Positions 16,786-25,751 of a stretch of 64,000 nucleotides of DNA are shown piece by piece. Numbering within the stretch: the first letter of the stretch is position 1; every line of letters begins with the position of its first letter. The notes under the pieces are model-generated. The model was not told the origin of the DNA. It saw only the letters and a list, made by a program, of their open reading frames with translations, and made no database searches. Made by a program: the position numbers and the translations under genes. This DNA is from Bacteroidales bacterium. Its GTDB lineage: Bacteria > Bacteroidota > Bacteroidia > Bacteroidales > UBA932. Where the stretch lies: the NCBI GenBank assembly GCA_017445755.1, contig JAFSSE010000007.1, forward strand, positions 1 through 64,000. The letters are read 5' to 3'.

Positions 16786-17934
16786 ATGGAAATAACTCTC
16801 GACAACAAGGAAATTCCGGTCCTCCTCCTTACCGGTTATCTCGGAAGCGGCAAGACGACCCTGGTCAACCGCATACTATCCAATAAGAAAGGAATCAAAT
16901 TCGCCGTAATAGTAAACGATATCGGCGAGGTCAATATAGATGCCGACCTGATTGAAAAGGGCGGTATTGTAGGATCGACCAACGAGAGTCTGGTTCCGCT
17001 TACCAACGGCTGCATCTGCTGCACCCTGAAGATGGACCTTGTGGCCCAGCTTGCCGAACTGACCTCGTCAAGGAGATTCGATTATATCGTTATCGAGGCC
17101 AGCGGTATCTGCGAGCCCGCTCCCATTGCCCAGACTATCTCCACCATACCCGCCCTCGGCCCCCAGTACGTAAGGGGTTCACTGCCGTATGTGGACTGCA
17201 TAACTACGGTTGTAGATGCCCTGAGGATGAAGAGCGAGTTCGGCTGCGGTGCGGCCCTGGAGAAGGAAGATATCGGAGAGGACGATTTGGAGCGCCTGGT
17301 TATCGAGCAGATTGAATTCTGCAACTATGTCCTTCTGAACAAGGCGTCCGAGGTCTCCGCTGATGAACTCGGGAAACTCAAGGCAATTGTCCATGCAATC
17401 AATCCCGGAGCGAAGATTCTTACCTGCGACTACGGGGATATCGATCTTGACGAGCTTCTTTATACGGGGGCCTTCGATTTCGACCGCGTAGCGACTTCCG
17501 CTGCCTGGATTGCGGCGATAGAAGGGGAGGAAGATGAGGACGAACCGGAAGGGGAGGCCCTCGAGTACGGAATCGACACCTATGTATATATTGCCCGTCC
17601 CGCCCTGGACCTCAATAAGTTCGACAGGATGGTAGCCAAGGCATGGCCAAAGGAGGTTATCCGTGCCAAGGGACTCTGCTATTTCAGCAATGAAACGTCG
17701 AAGTGTTATCTTTTCGAACAGGCGGGTCCCCAGAAATCAATCCGCGACGCAGGGCTCTGGTTCGCGACAATGCCTGAAGAGGATCTCCAGGAAATGATGC
17801 GACGGGATAAGAATCTCCGCCGCGACTGGGATCCGGTATATGGCGACAGGATGCAGAAAATCGTCTTTATCGGCCAGAATCTCGACAAAGAGAAGCTGGA
17901 ATCACTGATGGACAGCTGCCTCGCTGAGTCCTAA
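16786..17934 (+). CDS. CobW/COG0523-family GTPase, putative zinc metallochaperone
   Basis: A 382-residue G3E-family P-loop GTPase. Walker A is GYLGSGKTT at 17-25, and the metal-binding CxCC motif (GCICCT) is at 75-80. EASGICEP lies near 105, a Lys base-recognition element is in LLNKAS, and a CobW C-terminal domain starts near 265. In place of the usual histidine-rich linker there is an acidic one ([12 protein letters not shown]). Family members hand zinc (or cobalt) to client enzymes. Its stop overlaps the stop of folE by 4 bases tail-to-tail, and FolE needs zinc. This suggests, without proving, a client relation. Confidence 0.88.
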   Translation: MEITLDNKEIPVLLLTGYLGSGKTTLVNRILSNKKGIKFAVIVNDIGEVNIDADLIEKGGIVGSTNESLVPLTNGCICCTLKMDLVAQLAELTSSRRFDYIVIEASGICEPAPIAQTISTIPALGPQYVRGSLPYVDCITTVVDALRMKSEFGCGAALEKEDIGEDDLERLVIEQIEFCNYVLLNKASEVSADELGKLKAIVHAINPGAKILTCDYGDIDLDELLYTGAFDFDRVATSAAWIAAIEGEEDEDEPEGEALEYGIDTYVYIARPALDLNKFDRMVAKAWPKEVIRAKGLCYFSNETSKCYLFEQAGPQKSIRDAGLWFATMPEEDLQEMMRRDKNLRRDWDPVYGDRMQKIVFIGQNLDKEKLESLMDSCLAES

Positions 17935-18497
17935 CCGTGGATCAGGTTAAGGAATTCTGCCCGGGTCTTTGCCTGTTTGAATGCTCCGCAGAACTGGCTG
18001 GTGACAGTCAGTGAACCGGATTTCTCAACGCCCCTCATCTGCATGCACATATGGTATGCTTCGATGACGACCATGACGCCAAGCGGCTTCAGGGTCTCGT
18101 CGATGCACTGCATGATTTCCCTGGTGAGCCGCTCCTGGACCTGGAGACGGTGGCTGTAGATGTTGACTACGCGGGCAATCTTCGATAAACCGGTAATGGT
18201 TCCGTTAGGGATATATCCTACATGGGCCTTGCCGTAGAAGGGGAGAAGATGGTGCTCGCAGAGCGAGTAAAGGTCGATGTCCTTTACAATTACCATCTGG
18301 TCATATTCTTCCTTGAAAAGGGCAGAGGAGATTACTTCATGGGGATTCTCGTCGTAACCGCAGGTCAGCGCCTTCATTGCCTTTGCAACACGCTGCGGGG
18401 TCTTAAGGAGCCCCTCCCGGGAGGGATCTTCGCCTATATATGAGAGAAGGTCCCGGACCCGGGCCGACATTTCGGCTATTTCGTTGTCTTTCGTCAT
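17931..18497 (-). CDS. folE: GTP cyclohydrolase I, type 1
   Basis: A 188-residue enzyme that converts GTP to dihydroneopterin triphosphate, the first step of tetrahydrofolate synthesis. Zinc ligands are visible in [10 protein letters not shown] (Cys and His) and in [14 protein letters not shown] (second Cys). [20 protein letters not shown] is the conserved N-terminal block. Length and motifs are those of the zinc-dependent homodecameric FolE, not FolE2. A -7 box TATTTTTG on the minus strand (18525-18518) ends 20 bases before the ATG. It is convergent with the COG0523 gene and lies after the MscS operon's final gene in the opposite sense of reading (same strand, 42 bases upstream of its stop). 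Confidence 0.95.
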   Translation of the reverse strand: MTKDNEIAEMSARVRDLLSYIGEDPSREGLLKTPQRVAKAMKALTCGYDENPHEVISSALFKEEYDQMVIVKDIDLYSLCEHHLLPFYGKAHVGYIPNGTITGLSKIARVVNIYSHRLQVQERLTREIMQCIDETLKPLGVMVVIEAYHMCMQMRGVEKSGSLTVTSQFCGAFKQAKTRAEFLNLIHG

Positions 18498-18539
18498 TAC
18501 GCTTTATTTTGGGGCTGCAAAAATACAACTTTATTTCGA

Positions 18540-21098
18540 TTATTCCGCCGTTAAAGGGAATTCCTTGACGTAGAGGTCGCGCTGAGGGAACGGGATTTCG
18601 ATACCGTTCTCGGCGAAGGCCTTGTAAATCAGTTCCTTCGCCTGGGCTGCATAGGTAAAGTGGGTATCGACGGTCGTAAACTGGATAATCTTAAGGTCAA
18701 CACTGTTGTCGCCGAAACGCTCGACACGGACAGTCGTTCCCTTCTTGGTATCCACGATTTCACGACCGTATTTGTCTTTACCCTGGAGGGATTTCAGGGT
18801 CTCTACAATTACCTTGCGGGCCTTGTCAACGTCTGTTCCGTATTTAACTCCAACTTCAAAGGCAAGGAGCTCATAGGAGTGGTTCTTAGTAAGGTTCTTG
18901 AAGTTCTTGGCAAAGAGGGTGCTGTTGGGGAAGGCGATTACAGAACCGTCCGTGGCCACAATCTGGGTACTCTGGTAGCTCATGGAATCTACGGTTCCGC
19001 GGATACCGTCGCATTCGATTACGTCTCCGACCCTCAGGCGCCCGGACATCAGCTGGATGCCGTAGAAGAAGTTGTTGAGCACATCCTTCATTGCGAAGCC
19101 CATACCGGTTGCAAGACCTGTGGTAATAATTGTAATTGCCGAGGTTGGAATTTGAAGCATCACGAAAGAGATGACTATGAAAAGACCCCAGCAGAGGAGC
19201 GAAATAAGGTTGTCGGATAAGGTGAAGTTGATCTCGGATTCTTTGAAGACGACGCCGTCGCCGAGCTTTTTCATCCTGTTCCGGATTCTTAGAAGGCGGT
19301 AGAAAGCCTTCCCTGCATAAGAAAGATAGTAGAAGAGGAAGAACAGGGAAGCAACGATGACAATCTTCATAACCGACAGGTTGATAACCTTTTCCACGCT
19401 AATGAAGGGTGTGCTGAAGTATCTCAGACTGACCTTTGAAAAATCAAAGACATCGCCGGCCATGTATACGCAGAGAGGAAGCGACCAGATTGAGAGAATG
19501 GGAACCGCCGCCATTTTCAGGAAGTCGTAGAACCAGGTGACCTCAATGAAGGACGCCTTGGAGGAAAGAGGCATTCCGGGGTGTTTTTTCCTGTAATCGC
19601 TCAGATGGGCGGACAGGTGCTTTTCGTAGTATCTGGACAGGATGTTGAATATGGCCGTTATCGACATGACAACCATCAGCTGGAATATCCACCAGATCAC
19701 CACAAGCAGGGCCATCATCACATAGCCGACCATTGCGATAACAGTACTGACAACCAGGACGCAGAGGGTAATCCACATGAATGTACGGTCCCCGGAATCA
19801 ATCCTGTCGCTGATTTTCCGGATTACAAAGTACTGCCAGAGGGAGAATAGAAGCAGAATCGGCGGGAAGAGGATGTTGATGACGCTGTTCGGGACAAAGA
19901 TGATTCGGAATGTCACGATAAGAAGGGTCATCAATATAATCGGAAGGTATCCCGAAAGGGTCGTACGAGACTCCGTTTCCGTGTCGAGCCGGATAAGGAG
20001 CGAAGCGAAAATTGCAGCGAGGAGCCAGGCGAACTCGGCGACGAGGGGGAGGGCCATGTCCATGAAGTTATCGACTGTGACAAGATCGACAACCATTATG
20101 AAAATAGCGAAGATAACGACGCCCGAGAGCATTATGAAGAGGAAACGCCGTTTCTGGAAGTCCTCGGAGCGGAGGAAGGGAATCCAGCGCATAAAAAGAC
20201 GCGAAACGACAAAGCTCAGGATAACCGCGAGGAACATGATCACGAGGACCATTAGAGAGAAGCCGACCACCCGGATGCCCCTCCATTCACTGACGATTTC
20301 GCTCTTTTTGGAGAAGGAACTGTATTTGTCCACGCAGTTCTGCCAGGCAGAAGGAATATAGCGGTTCAGTCCCTGGAGAATTGTCAGGTAGTCTCTCTGT
20401 CCGTCTATGAAAATAGTCTTCTGGACGTGTTCATAGCGCTCCTGAGCGTAGTTGTAGGCCTCTTTGAGGTGGTTGTCCGTCTCGGTGTAATAGGTATTGT
20501 CCTCGTCGATTTTGAAAAGGGTCTCCCAATAAAGGTCGAGGATAAGTTCAGTATAGTAAAGACAGCTGTCGCGTTCTGCCTGGGCGGCTTCGTCGAGCAT
20601 ATATGGATTTTCATCGGTATCGACGAAAGAGGGAAGGGTCATCAGGGAGTCCTCCATCTCGTACGATGATTTTTTCCTGTTGTTCAGGGAAGGCGGAAGA
20701 TACTTCAGGGTCCGGGCAAGCTTCTCGTAGCGGTCGATCTCGATTTCCATCTTTTCGATGATGAGATCGTAAGGCATCTCGGATGAGTGGAAGGAGTCGT
20801 ACTGCTTTGTGACCTCATTCAGGGCATAGGTAAGGTCGAATGTAAAGTCGTTCTGCTGGGAATACAGCATCAGGGAGAGCTCATTGCAATTCTCAATCAG
20901 CCCTACAAGCATCTGGTGCTGGATTTTCTCATTCGCCGAAGCCCCTTCGCTGATCTTCTGTATTTCCACATAGGCGTTCAACAGCTCATAATGGAGGACG
21001 GAGAGGGTCTGGGGAAGGTTTTTCTCCTTGAATACGGCTCCGCCGGGGACCGTAAGAAGCAGCGCGGCGGCCACTGCTATGATGCGACGTGTCTTCAT
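18540..21098 (-). CDS. Large MscS-family mechanosensitive channel
   Basis: An 852-residue inner membrane protein. A signal-like N-terminus (MKTRRIIAVAAALLLTVPGG) is followed by a periplasmic helical domain of about 260 residues rich in E/Y/D. About eight or more hydrophobic segments (280-620) precede the MscS core: pore helix region TTGLATGMGFAMKDVLNNFFYG, then GDVIECDGIRGTVDSMSYQSTQIVATDGS and PNSTLFAKNFKNL, the beta-domain. It resembles MscK/MscM-type channels in having an extra periplasmic part. It starts 9 bases after the ABC transporter gene, so it is the last gene of the PqqD/HprK-like operon. Whether it serves that system or only normal osmotic release is unknown. Confidence 0.9.
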   Translation of the reverse strand: MKTRRIIAVAAALLLTVPGGAVFKEKNLPQTLSVLHYELLNAYVEIQKISEGASANEKIQHQMLVGLIENCNELSLMLYSQQNDFTFDLTYALNEVTKQYDSFHSSEMPYDLIIEKMEIEIDRYEKLARTLKYLPPSLNNRKKSSYEMEDSLMTLPSFVDTDENPYMLDEAAQAERDSCLYYTELILDLYWETLFKIDEDNTYYTETDNHLKEAYNYAQERYEHVQKTIFIDGQRDYLTILQGLNRYIPSAWQNCVDKYSSFSKKSEIVSEWRGIRVVGFSLMVLVIMFLAVILSFVVSRLFMRWIPFLRSEDFQKRRFLFIMLSGVVIFAIFIMVVDLVTVDNFMDMALPLVAEFAWLLAAIFASLLIRLDTETESRTTLSGYLPIILMTLLIVTFRIIFVPNSVINILFPPILLLFSLWQYFVIRKISDRIDSGDRTFMWITLCVLVVSTVIAMVGYVMMALLVVIWWIFQLMVVMSITAIFNILSRYYEKHLSAHLSDYRKKHPGMPLSSKASFIEVTWFYDFLKMAAVPILSIWSLPLCVYMAGDVFDFSKVSLRYFSTPFISVEKVINLSVMKIVIVASLFFLFYYLSYAGKAFYRLLRIRNRMKKLGDGVVFKESEINFTLSDNLISLLCWGLFIVISFVMLQIPTSAITIITTGLATGMGFAMKDVLNNFFYGIQLMSGRLRVGDVIECDGIRGTVDSMSYQSTQIVATDGSVIAFPNSTLFAKNFKNLTKNHSYELLAFEVGVKYGTDVDKARKVIVETLKSLQGKDKYGREIVDTKKGTTVRVERFGDNSVDLKIIQFTTVDTHFTYAAQAKELIYKAFAENGIEIPFPQRDLYVKEFPLTAE

Positions 21099-21107
21099 AA
21101 TGCAAAA

Positions 21108-22760
21108 TTATGATTTTTTATCCATCCCGTCAAGGGCCAGGACTGAATCTGAGCGGACGGAGACGGCCTCCCTGTGCGAAATGAAAATAACGGTTTTTCG
21201 GGAGTGGCAGCGTGAAATAAGGTTCTCAAGAACAGTTTGTTCGGTCTCTGGATCGAGGGAAGAGGTCGCCTCGTCGAGGACCATGATACCGGACGGATGG
21301 AGAAGGGCACGGGCGATGGCAATCCTCTGGGACTGCCCCTCGCTGAGACCGCTTCCCGACTCTCCGCACCTTTCGTCGAGCCCGTCTTTCAAGTCGAAGA
21401 CGAAATCCGCCGCTGCGTCTTTCAGGGCCTCTTTCATCTCCTCTTCGGACGCCTCGGGGGCGGCAAGTAGCAGATTCTCCCGGATTGTACCGCTTACAAG
21501 GGTGTTTCCCTGGGGGACATATGTGAAATTGCACCTTGTAAGGGGACTTGCAGCAACGCTATTTGTGGAATCATAGAGTGTAACGCTGCCTTCCGAAGGG
21601 CGCAGAAGGGCAAGTGCAAGCCGGATCAGGGTCGATTTGCCGATTCCGGTAGGTCCGGTTACAGCAGTAAAGGAGCCGGGAGCAAAATCGTAGTTGAAAC
21701 GCTCAAATACCCTGTTGCCACTGTCCGGATAGTTGAAACTGACGCCTTCAAAGCGAATTCCAGGAGCTCCTTCCATGTGAACCGGCTCCCCTTGGGTCTC
21801 ACCCGGCAGGGAGGAGAGTTCCGTCAGGCGGTCCAGGGAGGTCGCCGCCTCTATCAGGGCCGGAATCTGGGAGGTGAGGGATGAGACCGGCCGCTGGACC
21901 TGCCCGACGAGCTGGAGGAAGGCGGTCATCATTCCGTAAGTCACGGCCCCGCTCCGAATTCCCAGGATACTCCAGAGGAAAGCGCTGAAATACCCAAGCA
22001 TGAATCCGGCGCTCATCAGAGTCCTGGAATATGCATTGACATTCAGGCGCTTGACCGTATCGTCTTTCAGGTCGTCCTGGAGATCGTCCATACGGGAAAG
22101 TATCCTGTCCGTCCCGAAAAGAGTAAGGGCGAGGACACGGTTCTGGATGTTCTCCTGCATATGCTGCTGGATCCTGCTGTCGGTTTTACGTATCCTCTCT
22201 GTCAACTCCCTCATGCGCCGATAATAAATCTTGCTGGCAAAAACGGTAACAACGGTAACCAGAAGGATGATCCAGAGAAGGCCGGGGGAGAGGGTGGAAA
22301 GGAAGATTCCCGCTGCAAGGAACTGGCAGAGGGTCAGGATAATATTCGGAATCCGCACGCAGACAAGGTCAGTCACGACCCTTACGTCTTCAAAGATTCG
22401 GTTCAGGGAATCACCGCTATGGAAGGACTCACGACCGTTCCAGGTACTCCTGAGGACATGACCGAAATACTTGTATCTCAACGAATTCTGGCAATATACC
22501 ACGGTGAGACGCTCCCAATACGGGGCAGCCACGCCGCAGGCGAGCTGAACAAGCATCGTCCCGACCATGATTCCGACATACAGCCAAAGCGAACCTTCCG
22601 AGGTGCCCGTTGCGACGTCAACCAGGGCCTTGCTGATCCAGACGAAGGTCATGGAAGCGGCAATCCTCAGGAGTCCGATGAGAATGCTGACAAGAACCCG
22701 GCCCCAGAAAGGGCGGGCAACCTTACGGAGCGCTTTAAGGGATGGCCGTAGGGATTTCAT
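21108..22760 (-). CDS. ABC exporter (fused permease-ATPase) of the PqqD-linked operon
   Basis: A 550-residue half-transporter. The six-helix transmembrane part lies at about 15-290. The nucleotide-binding domain has Walker A GPTGIGKST at 369-377, signature LSEGQSQR near 472, Walker B IMVLDEATSSLD near 492 and the H-loop FISHRE near 527. It lacks an N-terminal C39 peptidase, so any leader cleavage would have to be done by another protein, for which the S26-type peptidase of this operon is the obvious candidate. The start codon overlaps the stop of the PqqD-like gene (ATGA), indicating translational coupling. The substrate is unknown; a modified peptide is the simplest idea. Confidence 0.9.
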   Translation of the reverse strand: MKSLRPSLKALRKVARPFWGRVLVSILIGLLRIAASMTFVWISKALVDVATGTSEGSLWLYVGIMVGTMLVQLACGVAAPYWERLTVVYCQNSLRYKYFGHVLRSTWNGRESFHSGDSLNRIFEDVRVVTDLVCVRIPNIILTLCQFLAAGIFLSTLSPGLLWIILLVTVVTVFASKIYYRRMRELTERIRKTDSRIQQHMQENIQNRVLALTLFGTDRILSRMDDLQDDLKDDTVKRLNVNAYSRTLMSAGFMLGYFSAFLWSILGIRSGAVTYGMMTAFLQLVGQVQRPVSSLTSQIPALIEAATSLDRLTELSSLPGETQGEPVHMEGAPGIRFEGVSFNYPDSGNRVFERFNYDFAPGSFTAVTGPTGIGKSTLIRLALALLRPSEGSVTLYDSTNSVAASPLTRCNFTYVPQGNTLVSGTIRENLLLAAPEASEEEMKEALKDAAADFVFDLKDGLDERCGESGSGLSEGQSQRIAIARALLHPSGIMVLDEATSSLDPETEQTVLENLISRCHSRKTVIFISHREAVSVRSDSVLALDGMDKKS

Positions 22761-23023
22761 TCGACTATGCCTACTTCAATCCATTTTTCCGCGATTGCAG
22801 CGGCGTCTTTTGCCGCAGTCTCCTCATCGACGTCATATTCCTTCAGGAGCAGCTCCTTAAGGGTATCCGCCGTGAAATCCACGCCTGCAACCGACTCCCA
22901 GAGGTAGGCGGCGGTGCTGTTCATGGAAACCATTTTGTTGAAATTAACCTGCGAGAGACCTTCACCGACAACGATGTTCTCTCCAAGCATTTTTCTCAGA
23001 ACGAATCCTTCCTTGATACGCAT
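22757..23023 (-). CDS. PqqD-family protein (RiPP recognition element-like)
   Basis: An 88-residue protein with the PqqD fold pattern. An N-terminal beta-hairpin (KEGFVLRKMLGENIVVG) is followed by VNFNKMVSMNSTAAYLWESV and an acidic three-helix C-terminus. PqqD-like domains bind leader peptides and present them to modifying enzymes. Here the 28-base overlap with the peptidase gene and ATGA overlap with the exporter gene tie it to both. No radical SAM enzyme, cyclase or lanthionine synthase is near, so this is not a recognised RiPP class. The start at 23023 is chosen because MRIKEGFVLR is the usual opening of the family. Confidence 0.88.
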   Translation of the reverse strand: MRIKEGFVLRKMLGENIVVGEGLSQVNFNKMVSMNSTAAYLWESVAGVDFTADTLKELLLKEYDVDEETAAKDAAAIAEKWIEVGIVE

Positions 23024-23442
23024 AACAGTCTTCTATAAATTGCAAGAATATATCTTCTGACCGGGAGAAGAGCCCTCCAGAGCCCTCCTTTTCCGGGTTT
23101 AATCTCTTTTCCGGACGGGCGGATTATGGATGTAACCGTCCCCAGGATATCGCTCCTGTCGCAGCTTTCAACCCCCTTTATATTGCCGTCACCCATAAGG
23201 GTCAGCCGTTGGTCATCTTCTCGGAAAACACGGTGAAGGACATAGCGGTCCCCAAGATCGGCAAGGACTATATCTCCCTTTTTAACAGTATCCTTTTTCT
23301 TAAGCCGAACGCTGTCAATCTGGCCGCGGATAAAGGGAAGCATACTGCTTCCTTTCGGGGTCAGGACTACCTCGCGACCTTCTTTCAGGAAGTCGGCGGC
23401 GGCTCCGATAAGGACTTCGTTAGGCATTTCCCTATGCTCCAT
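22996..23442 (-). CDS. S24/S26-family peptidase with Ser-His active site
   Basis: A signal-peptidase-like protein of about 148 residues when started at ATG 23442 (143 if at ATG 23427; the longer frame from 23511 lies deep in the previous gene). The serine block is LTPKGSSMLPF, the PxGxSM motif. The second catalytic block is GDIVLADLGDRYVLHRV, where His replaces the Lys of bacterial LepB, as in SipW and eukaryotic SPC enzymes. LMGDGN and the late SDILGTV follow the family order. A hydrophobic tail near 125-140 (LLPVRRYILAIYRRLL) may touch the membrane. It overlaps the HprK-like gene by 11 bases and the PqqD gene by 28. It may cleave a leader peptide before export. Confidence 0.85.
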   Translation of the reverse strand: MEHREMPNEVLIGAAADFLKEGREVVLTPKGSSMLPFIRGQIDSVRLKKKDTVKKGDIVLADLGDRYVLHRVFREDDQRLTLMGDGNIKGVESCDRSDILGTVTSIIRPSGKEIKPGKGGLWRALLPVRRYILAIYRRLLCVSRKDSF

Positions 23443-24304
23443 GGACGGCAGAATAACAAACCTCGGCGGCGCCCCGGTCGGGGAGACAGTCGAGGGTGAA
23501 ACATGGAACATTGGATACGAGCCCCGTCAGGGTCAGATGAAGGCCGTCCGCTATGGATTTAATGGCCCTCAGACCGGATACCGAAGAGGTCAGAGAGGCA
23601 TAGGAGTTCAGATGATCGAGGCGCGTAATCCTGTTTTCTGGGGCCTGGCGGATACGGACGATTGCTCCGACAGGGACATCTTTCTGCTTGTAACAGGGAG
23701 TCTTTCCGCTCCATGGAGATCCATAAACCCGAACCGTACCGTCTTCCATCAGGCGGACAACCGGATTATCGTCGTTCAGAAGTTCAGTACCGTCTATATA
23801 ATTAAGCCACTGGCGGCTATGGGTACTTTTCCCTGTCCCGCTTTTTCCGAGGAACATATATCCCTTCCCGTCATTGATGACTACGGAGGAATGGAATTCG
23901 AGGGCCCCGAGGGTAGCTGTACGGAAGGCAAAGAGGACCATCATCGCATTATTGAAGGCAAAGCACATGGATCCTTCGTCTGCATTCTCGGAAAAGCTGA
24001 GCTCTGCTCTCTTGAAATCTTCCTCCATCCGTAAAATTCCCTTGACCGGGATTCCGGCGCCGGGAGACATCGAGATAAGATATGCGTCTTCCGCCTTGTA
24101 AACCTCCAGGACGCTCATTCCAGGTTCCGGCTCGGGGAGGGGGAGATGCTCGCCGGATAGCTGAATACTGTCAACGATGCTAAGTGTAAAGACAGGGTCG
24201 GAGGGCTCCGATGCAAAAGGAGCCATGTTCCGAAGCGCTGTCTTAAGCGCCCCGTCCAACCCGTCAACAGCAATCGGGAAATCAGCTATTCTGTAATAAT
24301 CCAT
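23432..24304 (-). CDS. HprK-like P-loop kinase of the PqqD-linked operon
   Basis: A 290-residue protein resembling the C-terminal kinase domain of HPr kinase/phosphorylase. LEFHSS (about 136-140) matches the HprK His-Ser block. Walker A GKSGTGKST is at 153-161, with NDDNPVVR near 177 and YGSPWSGKTPCY near 195. The N-terminal 100 residues are specific to this type. No HPr or PTS gene is near. Related kinases occur beside PqqD proteins in HPr-rel-A systems and modify lasso peptides in paeninodin-type clusters, so the target may be a peptide Ser/Thr. It is the first gene of the operon; a -7 box TAAATTTG ends 8 bases before the ATG. Confidence 0.85.
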   Translation of the reverse strand: MDYYRIADFPIAVDGLDGALKTALRNMAPFASEPSDPVFTLSIVDSIQLSGEHLPLPEPEPGMSVLEVYKAEDAYLISMSPGAGIPVKGILRMEEDFKRAELSFSENADEGSMCFAFNNAMMVLFAFRTATLGALEFHSSVVINDGKGYMFLGKSGTGKSTHSRQWLNYIDGTELLNDDNPVVRLMEDGTVRVYGSPWSGKTPCYKQKDVPVGAIVRIRQAPENRITRLDHLNSYASLTSSVSGLRAIKSIADGLHLTLTGLVSNVPCFTLDCLPDRGAAEVCYSAVHGA

Positions 24305-24312
24305 ATTGTTGG

Positions 24313-24320
24313 CAAATTTA
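24313..24320 (-). promoter_or_regulatory. -7 box TAAATTTG of the HprK/S26/PqqD/ABC/MscS operon
   Basis: TAAATTTG on the minus strand ends 8 bases before the start at 24304, so the transcript should begin at or just before the ATG. No -33 TTTG at the usual distance; the promoter may need an activator. Confidence 0.5.
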
Positions 24321-24445
24321 GCAATAATCCCGGTTTTATCATTCTGAATTCACCCCCAATAAATGAATTTCACCCAAAATTTCGCCACTTTACGGAAATG
24401 CTGCCGGGTCTGCCACCTATTTTTCGCCGTCTGAACATAATAAGG

Positions 24446-24453
24446 TAGCTTTG
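24446..24453 (+). promoter_or_regulatory. -7 box TAGCTTTG of the divergent acyltransferase gene
   Basis: TAGCTTTG ends 20 bases before the ATG at 24474; TTTT near 24421 is a poor -33. With 24313-24320 this gives a divergent promoter region of 169 bases. Confidence 0.5.
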
Positions 24454-24473
24454 CTACAGAAAAAATAAAAGAT

Positions 24474-25748
24474 ATGATGAGCATTACTTCTCCGCTTCGG
24501 CTTGACAACGCTGCAAATATCTATCCCGCTTCCCTTAGCAAGCGCTACTCCTCCCTTTACAGGATGAGCGTCACACTTGACAAACCGGTCGATGCTGCGA
24601 TCCTCCAGGAGGCGCTTGTAACCGTTTCACACCGGATACCTACCTTCCGTTGTGGGCTTAGCAGCGGGACATTCTGGTGGTATCTTGCCCCCCTGGAGAA
24701 GGATCCGACCCTGACTCCGCTTGCCCCTCTAAGGACATTCCGGTTTGAAGATTATGACGGCCACCTTTTCCGTGTCAGCGCTGACGGGAACAGGATTGTT
24801 CTGGACGTTTTCCACGCCCTTACGGACGGAAACGGAGGACATGTCTTCCTTCTTACCCTTGCAGGAGAGTATCTCCGGCTGAAAGAGGGCATCTCGATTG
24901 CATATAACGGAAAAGTTCTGGATCCACGCGACCCTTCTTCTGCAAGTGAGATGGATGACGCCTTTAAAACCGTCTTTACTGGTCAGAAGGGGAGTCTCGA
25001 GAAAAATGACAAGGCCTATCATATTACAGGAAAAATCTTTCCGGATTCCGGACTTAAGGACCTCAGGGTTATCCTCCCCGCTGAAAAAATAAACGAAATA
25101 AGCCGCGAAAAGGGTGTCACCGTAACGGAATTCCTTACCGCTGCCCTTCTGGTTGCACTTCAGGACGAATACCGTACGGATTTTTCCAAGAAAAAAAGAT
25201 CCGTACTAAAGGTAACCGTTCCGGTTGATCTGAGGCCGATTTACGGCGCCGCTACCCTTCGAAACTTTTCCACTTACATGAACCTCGGAATCGATGTTGC
25301 AGAGGGGTACAAGACTTTTGACGAGCTTTTAGACTGCGTTAAGAAACAGAAGAAAGAGGCCCTTAAAAAAGAGTTCCTTGAACCGAAGATCGCGGCGAAC
25401 GTAAAGCTGGAAGAGAATTTCGTAGTTAGATGCATCCCTTTGAAAATAAAGCGGATAATCATCGATATCATCTGCCGGATGCACGGGGACAAATTCTGCT
25501 CTTACACCCTTTCAAACCTCGGAAGGATTCTGCTCCCGGCTTCAATGAGGCCATTTATTACGGACATCGATTTCGTTCTGGGACGCCAGAGGGGCAACAG
25601 CGGTGCCGCTTCTTGCGTTACCTATGGAGACAAGCTGTATCTCCACCTTTCGCGGAAAATATACCGCGACGATTTCGAGCGCTACTTTATCCGCACGCTC
25701 TCAAACCTCGGCCTGGATCTTGAACAGTCAACTTCTTCCCTGGCTTAG
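24474..25748 (+). CDS. Condensation-domain-like acyltransferase (alcohol acetyltransferase/PapA-like)
   Basis: A 424-residue cytosolic protein of the CoA-dependent acyltransferase superfamily. The catalytic HxxxDG motif is HALTDG at 114-119 in the typical context VLDVFHALTDGNGG. A second conserved region, PVDLRPIYGAATLRNFSTYMNLG near 255, corresponds to the DFGWG-side latch area, and YTLSNLGRI lies near 340. Such enzymes esterify or amidate a hydroxyl or amino acceptor with an acyl-CoA. It diverges from the PqqD/HprK-like operon, so the two may be co-regulated and it could add an acyl group to the same product; it might equally be independent. The neighbouring lipoprotein gene is convergent (3 bases apart). 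Confidence 0.75.
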   Translation: MMSITSPLRLDNAANIYPASLSKRYSSLYRMSVTLDKPVDAAILQEALVTVSHRIPTFRCGLSSGTFWWYLAPLEKDPTLTPLAPLRTFRFEDYDGHLFRVSADGNRIVLDVFHALTDGNGGHVFLLTLAGEYLRLKEGISIAYNGKVLDPRDPSSASEMDDAFKTVFTGQKGSLEKNDKAYHITGKIFPDSGLKDLRVILPAEKINEISREKGVTVTEFLTAALLVALQDEYRTDFSKKKRSVLKVTVPVDLRPIYGAATLRNFSTYMNLGIDVAEGYKTFDELLDCVKKQKKEALKKEFLEPKIAANVKLEENFVVRCIPLKIKRIIIDIICRMHGDKFCSYTLSNLGRILLPASMRPFITDIDFVLGRQRGNSGAASCVTYGDKLYLHLSRKIYRDDFERYFIRTLSNLGLDLEQSTSSLA

Positions 25749-25751
25749 GCG

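Noticed and set aside
18540..25748. Lasso peptide gene cluster
   Set aside because: PqqD-like, kinase and ABC genes are present, but there is no asparagine-synthetase-like cyclase, no transglutaminase-like B2 protease and no precursor.
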